A program made the position numbers and the translations under genes. From positions 186,001-250,000 of the forward strand of contig NZ_JAGHRB010000001.1 in NCBI RefSeq assembly GCF_017743995.1: 64,000 bases of DNA, written 5' to 3'. Source of the DNA: Ruegeria sp. R13_0. Lineage in GTDB: Bacteria; Pseudomonadota; Alphaproteobacteria; Rhodobacterales; Rhodobacteraceae. Below are positions 28,220 to 35,977 of this stretch, piece by piece (the first letter of the stretch is position 1; each line of letters starts with the position of its first letter). The notes below the pieces were generated by a model. The model saw only the letters and a program-made list of their open reading frames with translations. It was not told the DNA's origin and made no database searches.

Positions 28220-29236
28220 TCAGGCGATCTCATCCGCGATCTCGAACCCCATGGGCCTGAGATGCAGGGAAATCTGTGCAGGTGCGGAGTTTTTCAGGTG
28301 GATCGAAAGCACCGAGAAATCGCCGGGTGTCTGTGCCCCTTGCGGTGTGAATGCATCAATCCAGGTGTCGAGCGCGCGCAGGTGTCTGGGTCGTTCGGCC
28401 AGACCGAGGCGCAGAAGCTCGACAAAGCTGTCGGGTATTTCGGGGATCGCGGCCAGCAGCAGGTCCACGGTCAGCTCGGGGCCGTCCGGACCTGCGGTGA
28501 TGCCGATCAGCACCCCGCCATCGGGGGCCTCGAACGCGCCGCCGAGGGCAAGGCCGAACAGGCGCGTCAGTTGCGCCATTTTGGCCTCAAGCCCAAGGCC
28601 CGAGAGCATCGGGCGCAGCGCCTCGATCTGTAGCGCCCCCATGACCCGGAAGGTCGCCCATTCCCGGCCACTGCGCTGCCGCACGGAGATCGTCGCGAAC
28701 AGGGGTTGTAGCCTTGGGAAATACCCTCGCGCGGTTTCGATATACTGCTTCAGGGGCTGCGGAAGCTCAGTAAGCTGCTGGTCGTTCAACTCATAGTAGG
28801 CGCGCGAGTTGTACAGCCCGTCGCGGTCCAGACTACCGCCAAACCAGCCGCCAAAGCGCAGACCGCCACCGCCGGAGGTGCCGCGGAAATCCTCGGATAC
28901 GCGGTCGAACCAATACAGGGCGTCACGCCCGAACATCGGCAAGATCCAGCGACGTACCTGGCGCGAGGCCTCGGCCCGTTTCATCGCTGCCGAGGCGCCG
29001 GGGTCCAGCGGCTCCATTGTGAACCGCAGGCCATAGGGTTCGGTCTCGTTGAACGACGCCTCCAACGCGGGCACACCCGGGCTGAGCGAGTTGTGGCGGT
29101 ACCGGTCGTCGCCCACCGACATGCTGAACGCGTCTTGAACGGCACCCCCGATCAGACGCATCGGATTGGCGGTGCCAAGCCGGTGTGCCGCGTGGCTCAG
29201 GGTTTTGCCGACCTGATCGGAAACTAGAGGTCTCAT
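28220..29236 (-). CDS. Hypothetical protein with five beta-hairpins, possible PT-barrel fold (338 aa)
   Basis: I know no family for this protein. Reading predicted strands by eye gives five hairpins split by helices: LEASFNETEPYGLRFTMEP, then GLYNSRAYYEL, FATISVRQRSGREWATFRV, GVLIGITAGPDGPELTVDLL and VLSIHLKNSAPAQISLHLRP. Five alpha-beta-beta-alpha units are the plan of aromatic prenyltransferases (PT/ABBA barrel), and the length (~340) also fits. The diphosphate-binding Arg/Lys set of that family cannot be confirmed. A good ribosome site (AAGGAGATGATCTC) supports the start. It lies 29 bases downstream of the 720-aa gene. Confidence 0.72.
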   Translation of the reverse strand: MRPLVSDQVGKTLSHAAHRLGTANPMRLIGGAVQDAFSMSVGDDRYRHNSLSPGVPALEASFNETEPYGLRFTMEPLDPGASAAMKRAEASRQVRRWILPMFGRDALYWFDRVSEDFRGTSGGGGLRFGGWFGGSLDRDGLYNSRAYYELNDQQLTELPQPLKQYIETARGYFPRLQPLFATISVRQRSGREWATFRVMGALQIEALRPMLSGLGLEAKMAQLTRLFGLALGGAFEAPDGGVLIGITAGPDGPELTVDLLLAAIPEIPDSFVELLRLGLAERPRHLRALDTWIDAFTPQGAQTPGDFSVLSIHLKNSAPAQISLHLRPMGFEIADEIA

Positions 29237-29265
29237 GAGATCATCTCCTTCTCAGGGCTGGGCAT

Positions 29266-31428
29266 TCAGTTCATACGGCCGTTTGCGTAGTGCCCATTTG
29301 CGTGGCCCGATGGGTCGTCCTGATGGGAAAACCCGAACGCGCCCAGAATGTTCTGCGCAGCAGGCGGGATACGAACCGGCGCGGTTTGCGTCACGGCAGA
29401 GGGCGACGCCCCGGATTTCACTTCGACGATATCCTCGGCCACGCCTTCCACGGCCAGCCATTGCTCGCAGGCTGTCAGCAGGTCGAAATCCGATGGGTCG
29501 TTGATTGCGTTCGATGCGGTACGGCGCGGCGGGTTCGAGATTTCCACCGGGTTCAACAGGATCGAGCCAACCTGGCTGAGCGCATCCGATTTCTTCTCGA
29601 GCCATGCAATGATCGTGGCACCGGCATTCGCCATGGTCCGGGCGCGGATCGTGTTGACGGGGCGTCCGAACTCCAGCGTCGAGATCTGGTCGATCACCTG
29701 CCACATATCGCGCGCACCATAGAGATGCTTGATCTCGGGCGACGACAACAGATCGACATAGTTCGAGATATCCTTCTGCAACTCGGAGGCCACGAACCAC
29801 GTACCGCCATAGCAATAGAGCGACAGGTTGGCCGCCAGATCGAGGCCGGATTTCCGGATTTGCTCCTGACTGGGGACAAAGGACCCTTTGCTGGCGATCA
29901 GGGACTCGACCTGTTGCTTGCGGAACCAGTCCGATACGGCCGAGACGAAGCGCAGCCAGAGGTCGTCGAAGTTGCGGAACAGGGCACCGGCGGCATCCGG
30001 GTCGCCTACCGCTGCGCCGAACACACGGGCAAAGTGGTTGCGGCGTTCATAGGCAGAAATGCGTTCCGGGGTCTGCCGGATGTAACGATAGAGGAACTCG
30101 CTGACCGAGCTGCGTTCCAGCGGAACAGCACCGATCTGGAACAGTTCGGCCAGTTTATCAACGCAGTCGAAGACGCGGGCTTCGTCCATCATTGCCGCAA
30201 AATACAGCGCCTGTGCGGCTTCCAGATTGACCTGTTGCACCTCTTGCGCGGTGTGTTGTTCGAGGTCGGGAATGATGATCTCGGCCGTGGCGGTGACCTT
30301 TTCACGCGTAGGGGATAGCCGGTCTTCGATGGCGGCACGGATGCGGCCCTGCAGGCCGGGCATGCCGAATTCGACGCCCGAGGCAATCAGGTTGCGCGTC
30401 ACGGCCAGCCAGTCCTTCGCCCTCAGCTGGCCGGTGGTGTTCACATCGGGGGCCTCGGCCATGACCTGAAGAACGGCACGGAACAGATCCAAATGGCTGT
30501 TCACTTGCGCCACGGCCGAGGTCATGACCCGCCCGAACCGCGCGGTCGGTTTCTCAAGCTTGATGCCGGTGATGACGCCGTTGTCGTTCAGGATCAGACT
30601 GCCGTCTTCAATGCCGGGCGTGACGATCCCCTCGGATTCGACGGCGCCCCAGACAGCGGCGACCAGCAGGGCCTCGCGGGTGATATCGTCAATCGACGCC
30701 TCGTCGATCATGCCGTCCTTCAGCCGTGGGAACGCTTTCGTCACCAGCACGTTGGACAGTTCCTGGCGCAGCGTGACATAGGTGTTTTCAAGGGCGAAAT
30801 TCGGCGGGTCCTCCAGAAGCTGCGTCAGAAGTTCAAGCGTCGTTTCCTCATCCTTGCTGAGGTTGGCGTTCTTTTCCTTGCGGGCCTGCAAGTCCTTCCA
30901 CATCTTGTCCAGACGGCGCGTGTCGCGTCGTTCGGAGTCGCGGGCGTCAATGAATACGATGGGCATTTTCTGGTCTCCTTCATGGTTTGCGCCGTCGTCC
31001 TGGCCATTGTTTTGGCCATCCGAACCGCCATTCCCGGTCGACGCGTCATTCGGGTCTGAGCTGGAATCTTCACTTGCGGGGTCGACAAAAGCGTCGCGTT
31101 TGCCGAGCTGTGTGGTGATCATGTAGGCGATAACGACCCGGAACTTGTCCCGGTTCGACGTGCCATAGCCTGCCAGAACCGTGCTGATCTGGTCGGACAG
31201 ACCGTCGTCGTCCTCGGCCAGGTCCAGACGTTTCGTCAGGCTTGCCGACAGGCGCGCCATCTCGTCTGGGTCGGTTGTGCTGACCCTTGCGTTGTCGGCT
31301 ATGTAGTTGTTCGGGCCCTGCCATTTGGTGATGGCGGCCAGCAGAGGCTCATCCACGGTGACCCGGAAAATGTCGGTCAGATGCGCGCGATATCGGGCGA
31401 CTGCCTTGTCAAATTTCGAACCTTCCAT
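29266..31428 (-). CDS. Large hypothetical protein of the two-protease operon (720 aa)
   Basis: This is an unrecognised, mostly helical cytoplasmic protein. Residues 1-~115 form one domain (DKAVARYRAHLTDIFRVTV...). Then comes an acidic, Asn/Gly/Ser/Asp-rich linker (~residues 118-150, including NNGQDDGANHEGDQ), a strand-like start MPIVFIDARD, and a long helical region to the end with two aromatic-rich parts (LYCYGGTWFVASELQKDISN and NFDDLWLRFVSAVSDWFRKQ). It has no transmembrane span or signal peptide, and no Walker or protease motif. It lies 11 bases after the subtilase gene. The ribosome site is AAAGGACCGAAA. A scaffold or target role is possible but only guessed. Confidence 0.78.
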   Translation of the reverse strand: MEGSKFDKAVARYRAHLTDIFRVTVDEPLLAAITKWQGPNNYIADNARVSTTDPDEMARLSASLTKRLDLAEDDDGLSDQISTVLAGYGTSNRDKFRVVIAYMITTQLGKRDAFVDPASEDSSSDPNDASTGNGGSDGQNNGQDDGANHEGDQKMPIVFIDARDSERRDTRRLDKMWKDLQARKEKNANLSKDEETTLELLTQLLEDPPNFALENTYVTLRQELSNVLVTKAFPRLKDGMIDEASIDDITREALLVAAVWGAVESEGIVTPGIEDGSLILNDNGVITGIKLEKPTARFGRVMTSAVAQVNSHLDLFRAVLQVMAEAPDVNTTGQLRAKDWLAVTRNLIASGVEFGMPGLQGRIRAAIEDRLSPTREKVTATAEIIIPDLEQHTAQEVQQVNLEAAQALYFAAMMDEARVFDCVDKLAELFQIGAVPLERSSVSEFLYRYIRQTPERISAYERRNHFARVFGAAVGDPDAAGALFRNFDDLWLRFVSAVSDWFRKQQVESLIASKGSFVPSQEQIRKSGLDLAANLSLYCYGGTWFVASELQKDISNYVDLLSSPEIKHLYGARDMWQVIDQISTLEFGRPVNTIRARTMANAGATIIAWLEKKSDALSQVGSILLNPVEISNPPRRTASNAINDPSDFDLLTACEQWLAVEGVAEDIVEVKSGASPSAVTQTAPVRIPPAAQNILGAFGFSHQDDPSGHANGHYANGRMN

Positions 31429-31439
31429 TTTCGGTCCTT

Positions 31440-32849
31440 TCAGTGCAGGGGCGTCTTGCCCAGGGTGGATGCATGCGCGGACAGCCGGTCGACGGCTGCA
31501 AGCGCGGCTGGCAGGTTGAGAATGCCCGCGCCGCTGCCGCGCGTTGGTCTGTCAAAGGGACGAGCGGTTGCGGTCAGGATTTCGCGAGCCTTAGGCCCGT
31601 CGATCGGTTGCGCCCCACGGCGCGCGCGTGCGACCAGAAGGGCCGCGGCACCGGCAACAAAGGGCGCGGCAAAGCTGGTCCCTGTCGACAATTGGTAGCC
31701 CTCGATATGCGGCGTTCGAATGGCCTCTCCGGGGGCGGACAGAGCCACGTGGTCGCCCGTGGTCGAAAACTGCGAGGGCTTGCCGTCCGGTCCGACCGAG
31801 CCGACCGAGATCACGCCCTCGGCAGCGGAGGGGTGGTAACGCTCGCGCTTGCCTGAATTGCCCGAGGCGGCAACTACGATCGTCCCACGCGCCAGGGCAT
31901 AGGCCGTTGTGTCGGCATGCGGCATGGGATCACCGGGGCTGATCGCGCTTTCCGCAGTGCCGAAAGAGCAATTCAGAACCTTCGCCCCCAAATCGACCGC
32001 GCGTTTGATGCCGCAGTCGATATCCGATAGTGCGCCGACCCCGACGATGTTGTCCGTGTTACCGCGTCGCGGTGTCCGGGCCGAAGCCAGAACGCGCACC
32101 GGCATAAGCGAGGTCTGCGTCGCCAGCCCTTGCGGCATGCCGCGCCCGTTACCGCCAATCAGGGCCAGACAGGCCGTCCCATGGGGGTTGTTGGACTCGT
32201 CCGGGTCCGTGTCCCGTGTGCCGTAGTCGCCTACCAGAGACAGCCCTTGCGCCAGTTCGGCCCCGGCGAAATTCACCGTGTCGAAACCGGAAGACAACCG
32301 CCCTGAGATTTCGGCATGACGCCGCGCGGCCCCGGTATCCAGAACCGCCGTGGTTATGGCCGGGTCGCCGAATTCGGCCGAGGCCCTTCGGTTGGCGCCA
32401 ATCATGTCCCATGGCCAGGACTCGGGGGCCTCGGTCGACGTGCCGGTCAAGTGCGCGTCAGAGCTGACAACGAAGTAATCCGCGCTGGCCGAGGTCACGA
32501 CCGCCAATTGCCGCAACGCGTCTGCCGCCTGATCAATGCGGCTGTAGTCCGAAAAGCTGGCCACATAGGTCCGGCTCATGCCGCTGGCGTGTTCTGTCAG
32601 GTCAAACCCGCTCGCCTGATTGGCCGGGCTGTGCAGGCGAGCAAGGCGGACATTGCCGCCAAAGACACCCAGAATGCGGTCCAGCGCGCCATGCCCGGTT
32701 TTCTGCGCGGGTTGAGCCATTCCGGCCAGTACCGGCGCGCGGCTGGGCAGGTCGGGGTCTTCGCCCAAGGCCAGGGTGAACAGCAACCGCTTCGGCGCGC
32801 AATAGAGACGCGCTTCGGGCGCCCAGGGCATCATCAGCCAGCCGGTCAT
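31440..32849 (-). CDS. Subtilisin-like (S8) serine protease without signal peptide
   Basis: This 469-residue protease has a complete catalytic set: Asp171 in AVLDTGAARRH, His223 in NPHGTACLAL, oxyanion Asn331 in AASGNSG and Ser392 in STGTSFAAPFVAG. The first ~145 residues precede the catalytic domain and may work as an inhibitory or docking part; they carry no secretion signal, so the enzyme is likely cytoplasmic. The ATG at 32849 overlaps the stop of the previous gene (ATGA); the longer in-frame start was rejected. It is one of two proteases in this operon, the other being the trypsin-like protein at 35978. Confidence 0.9.
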   Translation of the reverse strand: MTGWLMMPWAPEARLYCAPKRLLFTLALGEDPDLPSRAPVLAGMAQPAQKTGHGALDRILGVFGGNVRLARLHSPANQASGFDLTEHASGMSRTYVASFSDYSRIDQAADALRQLAVVTSASADYFVVSSDAHLTGTSTEAPESWPWDMIGANRRASAEFGDPAITTAVLDTGAARRHAEISGRLSSGFDTVNFAGAELAQGLSLVGDYGTRDTDPDESNNPHGTACLALIGGNGRGMPQGLATQTSLMPVRVLASARTPRRGNTDNIVGVGALSDIDCGIKRAVDLGAKVLNCSFGTAESAISPGDPMPHADTTAYALARGTIVVAASGNSGKRERYHPSAAEGVISVGSVGPDGKPSQFSTTGDHVALSAPGEAIRTPHIEGYQLSTGTSFAAPFVAGAAALLVARARRGAQPIDGPKAREILTATARPFDRPTRGSGAGILNLPAALAAVDRLSAHASTLGKTPLH

Positions 32850-33571
32850 GACGCGCCCTCCGATATCGGAGTGTCCGAGGTTGTGCCGTCCGGCCATTGC
32901 AGGGTCAGGGCCGAGGCCGTCGCAGTCATGGGCGCGGCCACCACAAGGCCTTGGGCCCCTTCGTCGATGATTTCAGCGCGCGTACCGGCGAGGCTGGCCA
33001 TGGGCAGGCCGCCTCGGGCGAGGTTGCGGCCCTGTACGGCTAGACGCATCCGTCCTACGTCGTCGCGTCCTAGGCGGGTGACACGCTGAACGCGCCGTTG
33101 TCCGGCCAGATCCAGCGCCTGCTTCAACCGCGCCGCTGGCAGGCGCGAGAGCTTGCGGATGCTTGCCGCGCCGCCTTTGGATTGCGCTGCATCCAGATCG
33201 TTGAGGTTGCGCACGCCGATCCATTCCAGCCGGCGGATCTCTTCATCCGACAGATCGTCCATCGCGTCAGAAATATCGGGCTCTTCGGCCTGCATCTCGA
33301 CGGCGTGTTCTTCCAGCATCTGCCGCGTGACCGTCGTAAAGCTGAGCTTCAGGGTCGACACGTCCCGCTCACCCGGCGCGGCAGGGCGCACCATGATCGC
33401 CGCGTCCTGGATGCCGATATCGGCCTTCAGATCGAGGCCCAGTTCCTTGACCGCAAAGGTCAGCCCCGTGGATTCGGTCTTCAAAGCCAGCGCCGCCTGC
33501 GCGCGATCCAACTGGGCCGAGATTGCGTTCAGCAGGTCTTCGAGGGGCAGGGCACCTTCGGCGTCAATCAT
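32846..33571 (-). CDS. Trypco2-like / helix-hairpin-helix / IPT-TIG-like protein (241 aa)
   Basis: Three parts can be read. Residues ~1-85 (PLEDLLNAISAQLDRAQAAL, LTFAVKELGLDLKADIGI, VSTLKLSFTTV) resemble trypsin-co-occurring domain 2, a small alpha+beta domain known beside proteases in conflict systems. Residues ~110-160 (LEWIGVRNLNDLDAA, LSRLPAARLKQALDLA) look like helix-hairpin-helix. The C-terminal part (RMRLAVQGRNLARGGLP..., LVVAAPMTATASALTLQWPDG) resembles an IPT/TIG Ig-like domain. All three are by eye. The start at 33571 follows GGAGGTCGCG. It sits between the two protease genes and may be an adaptor for them. Confidence 0.72.
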   Translation of the reverse strand: MIDAEGALPLEDLLNAISAQLDRAQAALALKTESTGLTFAVKELGLDLKADIGIQDAAIMVRPAAPGERDVSTLKLSFTTVTRQMLEEHAVEMQAEEPDISDAMDDLSDEEIRRLEWIGVRNLNDLDAAQSKGGAASIRKLSRLPAARLKQALDLAGQRRVQRVTRLGRDDVGRMRLAVQGRNLARGGLPMASLAGTRAEIIDEGAQGLVVAAPMTATASALTLQWPDGTTSDTPISEGAS

Positions 33572-33815
33572 CGCGACCTCCTGTTTCCGAGACGTCAACG
33601 GAAAAGCTGAGCGCACCGGTTGGCACGGCCAGATCCCTCGACTGTGTGGCGGTGGGGGGCAGCGTTCTGAACGTCACGCCGCCCTGAACCGGCACGAGCC
33701 CGAATTCCATCGGCAGATCAGCCTCGACCCGGCGCAGCCCGCGCAGTCGCAGGTCGTCCAACCGGGTCAGATCCTGCAGAAGCTGCGTCAGCGTTTGGGA
33801 CAGATCCTGGGTCAT
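33564..33815 (-). CDS. Small hypothetical protein of the two-protease operon (83 aa)
   Basis: It starts with a short helix (SQTLTQLLQDLTRLDDLRL) followed by strand-like segments (DLPMEFGLVPVQGGVTFRTL, GALSFSVDVSE). No family is recognised; the layout is similar to that of the small helix-plus-sheet domains in its neighbour at 32846, so it may be a reduced relative. It overlaps the upstream gene by ATGA and the downstream gene by 8 bases, which supports it as real despite its size. Confidence 0.68.
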   Translation of the reverse strand: MTQDLSQTLTQLLQDLTRLDDLRLRGLRRVEADLPMEFGLVPVQGGVTFRTLPPTATQSRDLAVPTGALSFSVDVSETGGRDD

Positions 33816-35017
33816 GCGCTGCCTCCTGCGGGTGGCTGGGGTTCAGGCTCAGGCATTGCGGGTGGTTGCGGCTGAGACTGCGCCGGCGTTTGGTCAATCG
33901 CGACAGAGGCCTGCGGCGAGGCTGCAGCCGGTTGCGATTGCCGTGCCGTGCGTTCCAGCAGAACGCGCTGTGCGTCCGAGATGAAGGACTCCAGCGGTAC
34001 GGTTTCCGACGCGAATACGACGCGCACTTCGCCTTTCAACTCGGCCTGAATGGCGGCATCCGATTGAGCGTTCACCGAGGTCGACACCATGGCCTGCGCA
34101 ACGGGCGCAGAAAAACCGGACCGGCCAGACCAGCTGGAGCCCTGCGGATCCTGATCCTGCGCAAAGCCAACCCGCGCCGCGTCGCGGGCCTTGGCGCGGA
34201 TGCGGACGCTGGCATTGATCTCGCCGCGCTCAACCTTGACTTTATGTAGGCCCATCAGAGCCATAGAGGCGAGTGAGCGCATACGATCCTCGCCCAGCCG
34301 ATTGCGGGCGGCGGGTACAAGGCGGGTCTCGATCAGTTCTTCGCTGAGGGTTTCTCCGGCCAGATCGAACTCACCCAGCCAAGGGGGGCTTGCGCCCCAG
34401 TCGTCGTCCGCCGTGCGCGGCATCACGCGGGGAACCTCGCCCGAAGCCGTGGGCAGGATCAGTTGCAGATCGGCGGGGTAGCGGTCGATCAGCCAATCTT
34501 TGACCTGATTGTCGGTGACGTTGTCCCGGCTGAAATCATCAACGGTTTTCGACAGCGAGGAGACGAGATCGGCAAACGCCTCCATCTGCCGGATTGAGCT
34601 GTCGACTATGGCATCAAAGGTGCCGTGGATCAGCGAGGCGACGAAGTCGGCGAACCCGATCTCATCCATCATTGCGCCGGTCGCGGCAGGCATGTCGTTG
34701 ATCGTGCGGAGCAATGATTGCGGCTGGGTCGGTTCGTCTGGTGCGGGGGGCGCATCGGGCTGCGTGCCAAACCGGCTATAGCCGGTTTGCGGGCCGATCA
34801 TCGCGCCCGCCAGAACATCCCTGTCATAGGGATCGGCCGGGTGCGTCAGGTTTTGTGGTCGGGCCACCAGCGCCTGCCGGACGCGGCTGAGGTTGGTTTG
34901 CAGAGCGGTGCGATCCGCTGATGGCATGGCTTGAAAAGCTGCGGCATGGGGCAGGGCTGCGTGGGCGGCCTTTAGGGCCGTTGCAGCATCTTCCGGCATG
35001 GCGCGAGGGGTCATCAT
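33812..35017 (-). CDS. Unrecognised family, paralogue 1 of 4 (401 aa)
   Basis: This is the first copy of the four-member family in the operon. Marks are HAAAFQAMPSADRTALQTNL near the N-terminus; FVASLIHGTFDAIVDSSIRQ, SLSKTVDDFSRDNVTDNQ and DWLIDRYP in the middle; KVKVERGEINASVRIRAKAR; and LKGEVRVVFASETVPLESF near the end. The tail is Pro/Gln/Ala-rich. It has no secretion signal. Its start overlaps the previous stop by one base (TGATG) and its stop overlaps the 83-aa gene (ATGA). It is separated from the other three copies by five genes, so the family has not simply expanded as one tandem block. Confidence 0.82.
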   Translation of the reverse strand: MMTPRAMPEDAATALKAAHAALPHAAAFQAMPSADRTALQTNLSRVRQALVARPQNLTHPADPYDRDVLAGAMIGPQTGYSRFGTQPDAPPAPDEPTQPQSLLRTINDMPAATGAMMDEIGFADFVASLIHGTFDAIVDSSIRQMEAFADLVSSLSKTVDDFSRDNVTDNQVKDWLIDRYPADLQLILPTASGEVPRVMPRTADDDWGASPPWLGEFDLAGETLSEELIETRLVPAARNRLGEDRMRSLASMALMGLHKVKVERGEINASVRIRAKARDAARVGFAQDQDPQGSSWSGRSGFSAPVAQAMVSTSVNAQSDAAIQAELKGEVRVVFASETVPLESFISDAQRVLLERTARQSQPAAASPQASVAIDQTPAQSQPQPPAMPEPEPQPPAGGSA

Positions 35018-35973
35018 CAGGCTGCTCCGGGTGTCCAGTTTGCCAAAATGGCGTCACGGTCGAGGGCCGCGAAATGCTCGGCACAGGCTGGGCAGGCCGC
35101 CAGGAGGGCCGCTGTTGTGTCGACGGAGCCTGCGGAGGCGACGGCGGCCAAACCGGCCTCTTGCCCAAGGGCGGCGATCGCGGACAGGGTTTTTGCCAGC
35201 AGCGGGCCAGTGATGGGGGCCTCGTTACCGGTCAGAAGGTCGATGGCGGGTATCAAGAGCGCCTCGACGGCAAAGCGGTTTTGTGCGGCTTTTGCAGCCG
35301 GGTGCTGGCCCAATGCGGACAGAAGCGTCTTGTAAGGCGCGTCCCAAAGGCCTTTGCCGTCTTGCATGGGACGCATGCGCGCCAATGGATCGGCACCTAG
35401 AACCCGGTCCAGAATCTCGGACGCGGCATCGCCCAGCAGACCGGACAACTCCGCATCACGCGCCAGCGCCAGCCGGAGCATGTCGCCCATGTCTCCGGTA
35501 TCGAGCCGCAGCCCCAGCAGGCCAAACCTCAGCCCCGGGCCATCGGGTTCGGCCCCGGCAAAGGCATAGCCCGCCTGGCCCGAGATACCGACGGCCGTAC
35601 GCTCAACGATCTTCAGAAGGGCGGGTACAGGGATGTCGCTGGCCCGGCTCTGCGCTACGGTGGGGTCGGTGACCACCGTATCCTGCTGGGTGTCTGTCAT
35701 TGCAGAGCCGGGCCTACCCTCGGGGAGGGGGTGCCCTCCGATCGCTGCCTGTGTCATGGCGCGCGAGACAGGGGCGGGCAGATGCCGCCTGATGCCGTTG
35801 GCGGCCAGCGACGTGGCAGGTGCAGCGGCAGTGCCGGCGCGCTGATAGGTGGGCGGCAGGGTGCGCGTGGCACCTCTGGCCGGGGCGGACATCTGGTGCG
35901 CAAGACCGGGGTCATGCCGTGCCCTTCCGGGCGGCAGATGACAGCGGAGGGTATGCGAGGTGACATACGACAT
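35017..35973 (-). CDS. Hypothetical protein with disordered basic N-terminus (318 aa)
   Basis: The start ATG at 35973 lies 4 bases after the protease stop and has GGAGG upstream; a longer ORF into the protease gene was rejected. Residues 1-~100 are Pro/Ala/Arg-rich and repeat a short motif (RCHLPPG, RRHLPAP). The rest is helical, with an Asp-Pro-Leu-rich middle and the segment KAAQNRFAVEALLIPAIDLL. A CxxC pair sits near the end (ACPACAEHF). It faintly recalls helical lysozyme/chitosanase-like proteins around the Q-N-R-F segment, but I see no convincing catalytic pair. The function is unknown. Confidence 0.72.
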   Translation of the reverse strand: MSYVTSHTLRCHLPPGRARHDPGLAHQMSAPARGATRTLPPTYQRAGTAAAPATSLAANGIRRHLPAPVSRAMTQAAIGGHPLPEGRPGSAMTDTQQDTVVTDPTVAQSRASDIPVPALLKIVERTAVGISGQAGYAFAGAEPDGPGLRFGLLGLRLDTGDMGDMLRLALARDAELSGLLGDAASEILDRVLGADPLARMRPMQDGKGLWDAPYKTLLSALGQHPAAKAAQNRFAVEALLIPAIDLLTGNEAPITGPLLAKTLSAIAALGQEAGLAAVASAGSVDTTAALLAACPACAEHFAALDRDAILANWTPGAA

Positions 35974-35977
35974 CTGC

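Noticed and set aside
26886..28796. 636-residue plus-strand ORF
   Set aside because: It lies antisense to paralogue 2 and the possible PT-barrel gene, whose products share motifs with other proteins and fit the operon overlaps. The antisense product is His/Arg-rich with no familiar pattern.
33153..33875. 240-residue plus-strand ORF
   Set aside because: It is antisense to the trypco2-like gene and the 83-aa gene; the product is Ser/Arg-rich without a pattern.
35017..35973. Reading the 318-aa protein as a chitosanase/lysozyme-like enzyme
   Set aside because: Only one short segment (KAAQNRFAVEALLIPAIDLL) recalls that fold and I could not place the two catalytic acids.
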